Assembly (NCBI GenBank): GCA_012516115.1
Contig: JAAYXC010000174.1
Span: 1-10,427, forward strand
Source of the DNA: Bacillota bacterium
Lineage (GTDB): Bacteria; Bacillota; UBA4882; JAAYXC01
Direction of reading: 5' to 3'
DNA length: 10,427 nucleotides
Shown: positions 1-6,167 of the stretch, piece after piece
Layout: each line of letters starts with the position of its first letter
Position numbering within the stretch: the first letter of the stretch is position 1
Program-made: the position numbers and the translations under genes
Notes under the pieces: model-generated
The model's input: the letters and a program-made list of their open reading frames with translations, nothing else
The model's database searches: none
Told to the model about the DNA's origin: nothing

Positions 1-43
1 CATCTTGACCATTAGAGAACTTACCTATTAGGCAGTCTTTTCC

Positions 44-79
44 GCCACCGGGTACAAGGTTCCCTTTGTACCCGGTGGC
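44..79. terminator. Strong hairpin upstream of the glycanase gene, possible terminator of an upstream gene
   Basis: A perfect 14-bp inverted repeat, GCCACCGGGTACAA (44-57) and TTGTACCCGGTGGC (66-79), encloses an 8-nt loop. The right arm is followed on the + strand by CCCCTTTCAG, which is not a convincing U tract, so classical rho-independent termination is only one possibility. It could end a gene lying left of the window or shape the 5' region of the glycanase transcript. No coding sequence was recognised in bases 1-43. The hairpin itself is certain; its role is not. Confidence 0.5.
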
Positions 80-122
80 CCCTTTCAGTGGGGTTAAATA
101 TGACCGAAATTATTTTGATAAA

Positions 123-135
123 ATTTCCCGGAAAT
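123..135. promoter_or_regulatory. Short palindrome in the glycanase upstream region, possible operator
   Basis: ATTTCCCGGAAAT is a perfect inverted repeat of 6+6 bases around one central base. It lies in the AT-rich, otherwise featureless stretch between the 44-79 hairpin and the start codon at 202. The position suits a regulator binding site, but palindromes of this length also arise by chance in AT-rich DNA. I found no sigma-70 promoter with two good boxes here; TTGATA at 115-120 and TACAAT at 155-160 are isolated weak matches that do not pair at 16-18 bp. Confidence 0.25.
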
Positions 136-201
136 AAAAGGAGGGTAGAGAAGTTACAATTATTTAATTTAGTAAAAAAGACCAACAGAGGGGGGTAAAA
201 A

Positions 202-3200
202 ATGACCAAGAGAAGAAAGACCGCGGTCTTTACCTTGGCGTTGCTCTGGGTGATACTGCAGGTCATCCTCTTTTCGTCATCCCCTTTGGCGGACACGGCC
301 AACCTGGCATTGGGCAAGCCCATCACGGCGAGCAGTTACACGCAGACCTACGTGGCCACCAACGCCAACGACGGGAACGTCTATACCTATTGGGAAGGAG
401 CGCCGAACTCCTACCCGAACCTGCTGACGGTCGACCTCGGGAGCGCGCAGACCGTCTATAAGGTGGTGATCAAACTCAACCCCGATCCGATCTGGGCGAC
501 GAGGGTACAGACCTTCTCCATCCTAACGAGTACAGACGGGAGTACTTATACTACCACAGTCGCTTCAAATACGTACACGTTCGACCCGGCGACGGGGAAT
601 ACCGTGACGGTTGCTTTCTCCGAGGTATCCGCGCGTTACGTTCGTCTGAGCTTCACGGCCAACAGCGGGGCCACCGGCGGGCAGGCGGCTGAGTTCGAGG
701 TTTACGGACCGGGGAGCTCCGGCCAGCCCGATCTGGTAGTCACAGACATCTCCTGGTCGCCGGTGAGCCCGGTGGCCGGCAACGAGGTCACCTTCGGCGC
801 CACGATAAAGAACCAGGGGACCGCGGCGACGCCGGCCGGCGTGATCCACGGGGTGAGCTTCTGGGTCGACGGCGTCCAGGTAAGCTGGTCCGATACTTAT
901 ACTTCCTCCATCCCCGCCGGGGGCACGGTGACCGTCACCGCCAACTGGGGACCGAACAACAAGGCGACCTGGACCGCGACTTCGGGCACGCATACGGTAA
1001 TGGCCTGGGTCGACGACGTCAATCGGATCACCAACGAGGCGAACGAGAACAACAACACCTATAGCGAGACCATGACGGTTGGTTCTTCCGGTGGGCAACA
1101 GCCTTACGGTGGGACGCCGGCGACGATCGCCGATGGAGCTAAGATCGAAGCCGAACGGTACGATACAGGCGGTGAAGGGGTAGCCTACCATGATACGACC
1201 ACCGGGAATACCGGCGGGGCGTTCCGTTCCGACGACGTGGACATCGAGGCCTGCGGCGAAGGCGGCTACAACGTCGGGTGGATCGTCAACGGCGAGTGGT
1301 TGGAGTACACGGTGAATGTCACGCCCGGGACGTATAACATCATCGCCCGAGTGGCCTCGGCCGGTTCGGGGACCATCGGCGACCTGCGGATCCTCCTTGA
1401 CGGGGTCGAACTCGGGGTCTTCCCGGTCGGCTCTACCGGCGGATGGCAGACCTATACCAACGTCACGCTGAACAACGTGACCCTCGCCGGCGGGAATAAC
1501 AAGATCCTTCGCCTGGAGGCAGTAAACGGCGGGGACTTTAACATCAACTACATCCAGTTTGTGTCCGCCGGGAGCACGCCTCCACCGCAAGGGAGATACG
1601 AAGCAGAGAACGCTTCCCTCTTCGGCGGCGCGAAGGTTAACACCGACCATACGGGATATTCCGGTACGGGCTTCGTCGACGGCTACTGGAACCTGGGCGC
1701 CACGACGACCTTCACGGTGAGCGTCCCGAGCGCCGGGTATTACGACGTAACCCTTCGGTACGGCAATGCCATGGGCAGCGCCATGACCGTGAGCATCTAC
1801 GTAAACGGCACCAAGATCCGGCAGACCTCGCTTCCCAATCTCGCCAACTGGGATACCTGGGCCAACAAGGTCGAGCCCCTCTACCTTAATTCGGGTAGCA
1901 ATACCATTGCGTACAAATACGATAGTGGTGATACGGGTAACATCAACATCGACTACATCGAGGTCGCCGCGACCACCGTCCAGAAACCCGACCTGATCGT
2001 AACGGATGTTACCCCGACCGGCGCCATCGAGGGAGACGCGGTCGCCTTCCAGGCCGTCATCAAGAACATCGGTACCCAGGCCACGGCCTCCGGGACCACC
2101 CACTACGTGGACTTCTACGTTGACGGGACCAAGGTGGCCTCGGGTTCGACCTCTTCCTCCATCGCTGTGGGGGCCAGCGTCACCATCACCGCCTCCACCA
2201 ACTGGACGGCGGCCGGCGTGGGTACTCATACCGTGAGGGCCACGGCGGATGCCACCGGGACGATTGCGGAGATCGACGAGAATAACAACAGCAAAGAAAT
2301 TACCTTCATCGTCAACCAAAAACCAGGCATCGACCTCATCGTGACCGACATCACCTGGTCGCCGTCGAATCCCTCGGCCGGCAATGCCGTCACCTTTAGC
2401 GCCATCGTCAAGAACCAGGGTACCATCGCCACGCCTTCCGGCACGGCGGTGACGGTTCGGATCGTCATCGACGGTAATACTACCTTGACTTCGACCAATT
2501 ACACTTCTTCCATTCCGGCCGGAGGCTCGGCGACGATCACCCCGAGCGGCACGTGGACCGCGACCAACGGGAACCACTCGGTCACGGCCACGGTGGACTA
2601 CAATAACATCATTACCGAGACGAACGAGAACAACAACAGCTATACCAAGACGATGTACATCGGCCGTGGCGCCCAAGTGCCTTGGATCACCTACGAGGCG
2701 GAGAACGGGACCACCAACGCCACCGTCGTCGGGCCTAACAGGCTGGTGGGCGACCTGGCCGGGGAGGCCTCGGGCCGGATGGCGGTCAGACTCACTTCGA
2801 CCGGACATTACGTGGAATGGACGACCACCGCGCCGGCCAATGCCATCGTGATCCGGCACTGCATACCAGATGCGCCGTCCGGCGGAGGAATTACCGCCGC
2901 TATAAGTCTGTATGTGGACGGTGTACACAGACAGGATATCACTTTGACTTCTAAACATGCATGGCTGTACGGCGATGAGGCTAATCCGGTCAATGATCCG
3001 AATGCTGGTAATCCACGGAGGATATACGACGAAGCACACGCCCTGGTAGGCGATATCCCGGCGGGGGCAAAGGTAAGACTCCAGAAGGACGCTGGCGACA
3101 CGGCAGCCTATTATGGCATTGACTTCATCGAGCTGGAGCAAGTCGCCCCGCCCAAGACGAAACCGGATAATTACCTTTCCATCACCGACTTCGGCGCCGT

Positions 3201-4314
3201 GCCCAACGATACCGTGGACGACTCCCAGGCCATCCAGCAGTGCATTATCACCGCCAGCCAGCAGGGTAAGGGTGTCTGGATCCCCGAAGGGGTCTTCTAC
3301 CAGACGCAGAAACTGATGGCTTATTCCAACGTAACCGTCCAGGGTGCGGGCATGTGGTACTCGATGCTCTACGACCCGACAGGTAGCTACGGCGACTGGG
3401 GCAATATCGGTTTCAACCTGGCCGGAGCGGATAACTTCAAGGTGTACGACCTTGCACTCTTTGCCGAAGGCACGATCCGCGATACGGGTGGCAAGGCCTT
3501 CTGTTACTCGCCGGGTAGTGGCTTTGAAGTAGGTAATGTATGGATCGAACACACCAATTGCGGCTTCTGGCTCGGCGCCTCCATCCCCACGGTCGGCGCG
3601 CACATCTACAACGTTCGCATCAGGAATACCTTCGCCGATGGATTGAACCTGTGTAATTCTTCCAAGAATTGTATCGTTGAACATTGCACGGCCAGGAATA
3701 CCGGCGATGATTCCTTCGCCATCTGGTCCGCCACCGACCTCTCCTCCGCGCCGTGCGAGGGTAACCTCATCAAGAATTGTACGGCCCAGTTGCCCTGGCG
3801 GGCGAACGCTTTCGCCATTTACGGCGGCAAGGACAACACCATCGAGGACTGCGTGGCCATGGATACCTTGACCTACGGTGGGGTCAACATCAGCTCGTGT
3901 TTCAATCCGGTCCCCTTCAGTGGAACCACGACCGTGCAGAGGGTCTCGCTGATCCGCTGTGGAGGCGCGTTCTGGGGCGGGCTACAGTTCGGCGCGCTAT
4001 GGCTCAACTGCGACGACTCCGATATGAGTGGCATCGTTTGCAAGGATATCGAGATCGTCGACTCCACGTTCTCCGGCCTCCACATCCAGAGCGAGACCTA
4101 CGGACATAACCCGCCGCATGTCATAAGTGGCACGAGCTTTGAGAACATCACTATCACTGGTTCCGGGACCGACGGCATATACATCAGGGCCGGTTCTTCG
4201 GGATCCGCTACCTTCAGTTACGTCAGCGTCAGCGGTTCGGCCAACAGTCCGCTGCGGAACGACGCGCCCACCACCTTCACCATCGTGAGAGGCGCCGGGA
4301 ATACGGGCTGGTAA
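202..4314 (+). CDS. Secreted multimodular GH87-type alpha-1,3-glucanase (mutanase/mycodextranase candidate)
   Basis: Predicted 1370-residue extracellular enzyme acting on alpha-1,3-linked glucan. The ATG at 202 follows GAGGGGGG (188-195) at about 6 nt. Residues 1-30 are a Sec signal peptide (MTKRRK, hydrophobic core, cut near SPLA). Modules in order: F5/8 type C/CBM32-like about 34-168; CARDB 176-293; CBM6-like 302-454 (AYHDTTTGNTGGAFRSDDVD); CBM35-like 465-588 (FVDGYW); CARDB 595-706; CARDB 710-820; CBM35-like 828-980; beta-helix catalytic domain about 991-1370, opening with the Pectate_lyase_3-type ITDFGAVPND. Seen: D1146 in FADGLNL, and D1169-D1170 in NTGDDSFAIW. Known from the family (from memory): GH87 Agl-FH1 uses three aspartates with the same 23 and 1 spacing. 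Inferred: alpha-1,3-glucan is the substrate. There is no SLH, sortase or C-terminal anchor, so it is probably released, held to substrate by its binding modules. The general class (secreted beta-helix glycanase) is near certain; GH87 is likely. Other beta-helix families (GH28, GH49, pectate lyase) are alternatives. Confidence 0.82.
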   Translation: MTKRRKTAVFTLALLWVILQVILFSSSPLADTANLALGKPITASSYTQTYVATNANDGNVYTYWEGAPNSYPNLLTVDLGSAQTVYKVVIKLNPDPIWATRVQTFSILTSTDGSTYTTTVASNTYTFDPATGNTVTVAFSEVSARYVRLSFTANSGATGGQAAEFEVYGPGSSGQPDLVVTDISWSPVSPVAGNEVTFGATIKNQGTAATPAGVIHGVSFWVDGVQVSWSDTYTSSIPAGGTVTVTANWGPNNKATWTATSGTHTVMAWVDDVNRITNEANENNNTYSETMTVGSSGGQQPYGGTPATIADGAKIEAERYDTGGEGVAYHDTTTGNTGGAFRSDDVDIEACGEGGYNVGWIVNGEWLEYTVNVTPGTYNIIARVASAGSGTIGDLRILLDGVELGVFPVGSTGGWQTYTNVTLNNVTLAGGNNKILRLEAVNGGDFNINYIQFVSAGSTPPPQGRYEAENASLFGGAKVNTDHTGYSGTGFVDGYWNLGATTTFTVSVPSAGYYDVTLRYGNAMGSAMTVSIYVNGTKIRQTSLPNLANWDTWANKVEPLYLNSGSNTIAYKYDSGDTGNINIDYIEVAATTVQKPDLIVTDVTPTGAIEGDAVAFQAVIKNIGTQATASGTTHYVDFYVDGTKVASGSTSSSIAVGASVTITASTNWTAAGVGTHTVRATADATGTIAEIDENNNSKEITFIVNQKPGIDLIVTDITWSPSNPSAGNAVTFSAIVKNQGTIATPSGTAVTVRIVIDGNTTLTSTNYTSSIPAGGSATITPSGTWTATNGNHSVTATVDYNNIITETNENNNSYTKTMYIGRGAQVPWITYEAENGTTNATVVGPNRLVGDLAGEASGRMAVRLTSTGHYVEWTTTAPANAIVIRHCIPDAPSGGGITAAISLYVDGVHRQDITLTSKHAWLYGDEANPVNDPNAGNPRRIYDEAHALVGDIPAGAKVRLQKDAGDTAAYYGIDFIELEQVAPPKTKPDNYLSITDFGAVPNDTVDDSQAIQQCIITASQQGKGVWIPEGVFYQTQKLMAYSNVTVQGAGMWYSMLYDPTGSYGDWGNIGFNLAGADNFKVYDLALFAEGTIRDTGGKAFCYSPGSGFEVGNVWIEHTNCGFWLGASIPTVGAHIYNVRIRNTFADGLNLCNSSKNCIVEHCTARNTGDDSFAIWSATDLSSAPCEGNLIKNCTAQLPWRANAFAIYGGKDNTIEDCVAMDTLTYGGVNISSCFNPVPFSGTTTVQRVSLIRCGGAFWGGLQFGALWLNCDDSDMSGIVCKDIEIVDSTFSGLHIQSETYGHNPPHVISGTSFENITITGSGTDGIYIRAGSSGSATFSYVSVSGSANSPLRNDAPTTFTIVRGAGNTGW
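727..1080 (+). repeat. CARDB module 1 of the glycanase
   Basis: Residues 176-293 form an Ig-like CARDB unit. It starts PDLVVTDISWSP, has the core IKNQGTAATP, and ends in the NEANENNNTY signature that closes such units. It matches module 3 (2329-2661) closely (DLxVTDIxWSP, AGNxVTF, KNQGTxATP, YTSSIPAGG), which points to internal duplication. It separates the F5/8C module from the CBM6-like module and probably acts as a spacer. Confidence 0.75.
1984..2319 (+). repeat. CARDB module 2 of the glycanase
   Basis: Residues 595-706 form a second CARDB unit. It starts KPDLIVTDVTPTG, has the core VIKNIGTQATASG, and ends EIDENNNSKEITF. It is more diverged from modules 1 and 3 than they are from each other. 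It follows the CBM35-like module directly and is joined to module 3 by a few residues (NQKPG), giving a tandem pair of Ig-like domains. Confidence 0.72.
2329..2661 (+). repeat. CARDB module 3 of the glycanase
   Basis: Residues 710-820 form the third CARDB unit. It starts IDLIVTDITWSPSNP, has the core IVKNQGTIATPSG, and ends ETNENNNSYTKTMYI. It is the closest relative of module 1 although one CBM6-like, one CBM35-like and one CARDB module lie between them. It precedes the last CBM35-like module that leads into the catalytic domain. Confidence 0.75.
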
Positions 4315-4327
4315 CCCAAGGATGTTT

Positions 4328-4372
4328 CGGCGGGGGGATCTTGCCCGAAGGGTGGCGGATCCCCTTCCGCCG
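4328..4372 (+). terminator. Probable rho-independent terminator after the glycanase gene
   Basis: The arms are CGGCGGGGGGATC (4328-4340) and GATCCCCTTCCGCCG (4358-4372). They pair over 13 bp with a 2-nt TT bulge. The 17-nt loop contains a further small CCC/GGG pairing. The structure begins 13 nt after the glycanase stop and is followed by AATTTTG, a short and imperfect U tract. The position fits the end of a glycanase transcript, with the transporter expressed from its own promoter. Partial read-through is possible because the T run is short. Confidence 0.55.
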
Positions 4373-4377
4373 AATTT

Positions 4378-4392
4378 TGAAAGCGCTTTGCA
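4378..4392. promoter_or_regulatory. LacI/CcpA-type operator candidate upstream of the transporter promoter
   Basis: TGAAAGCGCTTTGCA contains the perfect 10-bp palindrome AAAGCGCTTT with a central CpG, the hallmark of LacI-family operators and similar to cre sites. It lies 35 bp upstream of the -35 box at 4428 and just after the glycanase terminator. Sugar ABC operons are commonly governed by such a regulator. No regulator gene is in the window, so the binding protein cannot be named. Confidence 0.5.
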
Positions 4393-4427
4393 ATTTGTCC
4401 GGACGCTTGGTCTGGCTTTGTTTCCTC

Positions 4428-4456
4428 TTGACAGGCCTTAGAGGAAAAGATATACT
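4428..4456 (+). promoter_or_regulatory. Sigma-70 promoter of the transporter/GH31 operon
   Basis: The -35 box TTGACA (4428-4433) is a full consensus match. It is separated by exactly 17 bp from the -10 box TATACT (4451-4456), which differs from TATAAT at one position. Transcription would start around 4463 and leave a 5'UTR of about 190 nt before the binding-protein start. This is the best promoter in the window and the main evidence that the transporter genes form a unit separate from the glycanase. Confidence 0.75.
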
Positions 4457-4466
4457 TAAAACGAAA

Positions 4467-4495
4467 GCCCGATACCGACTTCCGCAGGATCGGGC
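4467..4495 (+). promoter_or_regulatory. 5'UTR hairpin of the transporter mRNA
   Basis: GCCCGAT (4467-4473) and ATCGGGC (4489-4495) pair perfectly over 7 bp around a 15-nt loop, only a few bases after the predicted transcription start. It may protect the 5' end of the mRNA. No T tract follows it, and no riboswitch class was recognised in this leader. Confidence 0.4.
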
Positions 4496-4511
4496 CTCAT
4501 TAAGACGAATA

Positions 4512-4529
4512 ATTGTATGCGCACACAAT
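4512..4529. promoter_or_regulatory. Second CpG-centred palindrome, possible downstream operator
   Basis: ATTGTATGCGCACACAAT is an 18-bp inverted repeat with 16 of 18 positions symmetric and a central CpG. It lies about 55 bp downstream of the -10 box, where a bound repressor could block elongation. Its centre is 136 bp from the centre of the 4378-4392 palindrome, close to 13 turns of B-DNA. The flanking bases differ from those of the first site, so the same protein need not bind both. Confidence 0.4.
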
Positions 4530-4556
4530 AACGGATTTGTAAAAAACAGACTTATA

Positions 4557-4618
4557 GGAGGTGATGGATGGGGGGTAGCGCGGCGTGGAGCGATGTCGTC
4601 CATGTCAGGCGAGGATGA
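4557..4618 (+). other. Perfect Shine-Dalgarno sequence with a 16-codon leader ORF
   Basis: AGGAGGTGAT (4557-4566) is a full complement of the 16S rRNA 3' end. No ATG, GTG or TTG in the binding-protein frame lies at a usable distance downstream. The ATG at 4568, 5 nt after GGAGG, opens a 16-codon ORF (MGGSAAWSDVVHVRRG) that stops at 4616-4618, about 31 nt before the binding-protein start. It could be a translated leader peptide coupling translation into the operon, or a relic of an earlier start. Low peptide complexity and lack of comparison keep confidence low. Confidence 0.35.
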
Positions 4619-4649
4619 CAGAAAAAAGAAAAAGGGGGAAAGAAAGATC

Positions 4650-6026
4650 GTGTCCAAGAGAGTCTTTGTCTGTGTCTTGTTGGTCTTGTGTCTGGTCGGT
4701 ACGGTTATCGTCACCGTGCCGCTGGGAGCGGCGGAAAAGGTCGTCTTGCGGGTGGCCATCCCGGCCGATCGACCCGAGAACAAGGCGGCCATCGAGGGCG
4801 AATTGGAGAAGATCAAGAGGTTCGAGGACACCTACCCCGATATCAACGTCGTCCCGATCAATTACGATTATAACCCCCAGACCTTCGCCGTAATGCAGGC
4901 CGGCCGTAACGCGCCGGACGTCCTCTTGGTCTGGGCCACCGAAGGCACGGTCTTGGCCGAGAAAGGCTGGCTGGCCCCCATCGACGAGTATCTTAAGACC
5001 TGGCCCAAGACCGGCTGGATCAACCCGGACGCCTTCGCTCCTTTCACGGTCAAGGGACGGATCTACGGGCTTCCGCACGACGGGTACGTGAAACATATCA
5101 TGTACAATAAGAAGATGTTCCTGGCCAAGAACGTGCCCTTTCCGCGGCTGGACTGGACCTGGAAAGAATTCATCGATGCCGCGGTGAAGCTCACCGACCG
5201 GAAGAAGGGCATCGCCGGTTTCGCCCCCATGACCCGCGGCGGCGAGGGCGGCTGGATGCTCACCGACTGGATCTACCAGGCCGGCGGGGAAGTGGAAGAA
5301 TTTAGAGACGGCAAATGGTATGCGGTCTTCGACTCGCCGGAGGCCATCCGCGGCGCCCAGTTCGCCAAGGACATGAAGTGGAAGTACAACGTCATCCCGG
5401 CCAACTGGAGCCAGGGGTATATGGACGTTTTCAACCTCTTCGCCACGGAGAAGGCGGCCATGGTTCCGCACGGCGACTTCACCGTCGAATGGGTCATCAA
5501 TAACTTCAAATGGAACCCCAAAGACATCGGTCTGGCGCCGATGCCGAAGGGCGAAGGGCTGAAGGGACGGCAGGCCGGGGTCCAAGGCGGTACGTTCTAC
5601 GTGATCAACGGCCTGGCGCCGCAGCCGGTCCGCGACGCGGCTTTTAAGTGGCTCGACTTCGAGCGCTGGTCGGACGCGGGTCTCGAGGTCCTCAAGAAGG
5701 ACATCGCCGAGCGGCGAAAGACCGGTAGTTACATGGCCATGTTGAAGTATCCGGTGCTCAAGCCGGGCGTGGGCTACCAGAAGAAAGAGGACGAGATCAA
5801 AGCGGCCAATCCCGATGTCTGCGTGATCTGGCCGGAGGACCTCCGGGAGTATTTACCGAAGACCGGCCATACCGAACCCCCCATCGAGGCCCAGAAGCTC
5901 TACAGCGAGTATCTCGCCCCCGTCTACCAGGCCCTGTTGAGCAACCGGAACGCCGACCCGGCCAAACTTCTTAAGGAGGCCGCGGCCAGGTTCCAGAAGG
6001 AAGTTCTGGATCCTTTGAATAAATGA
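4650..6026 (+). CDS. Carbohydrate ABC transporter solute-binding protein (SBP_bac_1/UgpB type)
   Basis: Captures sugars or oligosaccharides outside the inner membrane and delivers them to the two permeases encoded downstream. I chose GTG 4650 (458 residues) because the product then starts (M)SKRVFVCVLLVLCLVG, a compact Sec signal peptide with cleavage near LGAA-EK (about residue 28), and a GGGGG stretch lies about 11 nt upstream. In-frame ATG 4593 and 4602 would add a long charged leader and lack a well-spaced ribosome site. Typical family features are the N-terminal lobe opening (VVLRVAIPAD, then PDINVVPINYDYN), APDVLLVWATEG, the GLPHDG...MYNKKMF hinge region, and a Trp-rich C-terminal lobe (WKEF, GGWMLTDWIYQAGG, GDFTVEWV). 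There is no lipobox: C8 and C14 lack the right context. Substrate is inferred from neighbours as alpha-1,3-gluco-oligosaccharides; the sequence alone shows only a sugar-type binding protein. Confidence 0.88.
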   Translation: MSKRVFVCVLLVLCLVGTVIVTVPLGAAEKVVLRVAIPADRPENKAAIEGELEKIKRFEDTYPDINVVPINYDYNPQTFAVMQAGRNAPDVLLVWATEGTVLAEKGWLAPIDEYLKTWPKTGWINPDAFAPFTVKGRIYGLPHDGYVKHIMYNKKMFLAKNVPFPRLDWTWKEFIDAAVKLTDRKKGIAGFAPMTRGGEGGWMLTDWIYQAGGEVEEFRDGKWYAVFDSPEAIRGAQFAKDMKWKYNVIPANWSQGYMDVFNLFATEKAAMVPHGDFTVEWVINNFKWNPKDIGLAPMPKGEGLKGRQAGVQGGTFYVINGLAPQPVRDAAFKWLDFERWSDAGLEVLKKDIAERRKTGSYMAMLKYPVLKPGVGYQKKEDEIKAANPDVCVIWPEDLREYLPKTGHTEPPIEAQKLYSEYLAPVYQALLSNRNADPAKLLKEAAARFQKEVLDPLNK

Positions 6027-6062
6027 ATTAAGCCAAAAAGCTACTAAAAGTCGACGTAAATA

Positions 6063-6089
6063 GGGCACCGTCCCCGGGAGACGGTGCCC
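6063..6089 (+). promoter_or_regulatory. Intercistronic hairpin between binding-protein and permease genes
   Basis: GGGCACCGTC (6063-6072) and GACGGTGCCC (6080-6089) pair over 10 bp with a 7-nt loop, extendable by one A-T pair. The following bases are TTAAAACAAC, so the T tract needed for efficient intrinsic termination is missing; the only T run (6111-6116) is some 20 nt away. Such hairpins between a binding-protein gene and permease genes commonly stabilise the upstream message or attenuate the downstream one, giving more binding protein than permease. Both roles are inference here. Confidence 0.6.
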
Positions 6090-6167
6090 TTAAAACAACA
6101 ACCACCGGCCCTTTTTTACGGGGCGAGAATGCGGCTGGAATCGGAGAGCATAAGGGGGAGAAGTTTC

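Noticed and set aside
565..3684. A 1039-codon open frame on the minus strand, opposite the glycanase gene
   Set aside because: It is antisense to a gene with clear modular homology and is rich in Arg, Gly, Asp and Val in a low-complexity way, as expected where strong GC third-position bias removes stops on the opposite strand. There is no recognisable domain or start site.
3172..4314. Pectate lyase or polygalacturonase (GH28) as the function of the beta-helix domain
   Set aside because: The opening segment resembles the Pectate_lyase_3 superfamily, but I do not see the GH28 NTD/G-HG/RIK motif set, and the aspartate spacing fits GH87. The intracellular partner is an alpha-glucosidase and not a uronide-processing enzyme.
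4440..4565. Riboswitch in the transporter leader
   Set aside because: One short 7-bp hairpin and one palindrome are present, but no conserved aptamer core of any class I know and no terminator or sequestering stem that overlaps the ribosome site.
4341..4649. N-terminal extension of the binding protein from TTG 4341, giving 561 residues
   Set aside because: It would start inside the terminator hairpin loop, upstream of the sigma-70 promoter, and would bury the signal peptide about 100 residues from the N-terminus. GTG 4650 gives a normal signal peptide and family length.
4605..5585. A 326-codon minus-strand frame under the binding-protein gene
   Set aside because: It is fully antisense to a well-supported family member, has Pro/Gly/Val/Asp-rich composition and no domain features, and is another consequence of GC-rich codon bias.
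6084..6167. Permease start at GTG 6084
   Set aside because: The codon lies within the right arm of the intercistronic hairpin and has no ribosome binding site. ATG 6168 has AGGGGGAG at good spacing and gives the usual short N-terminus.
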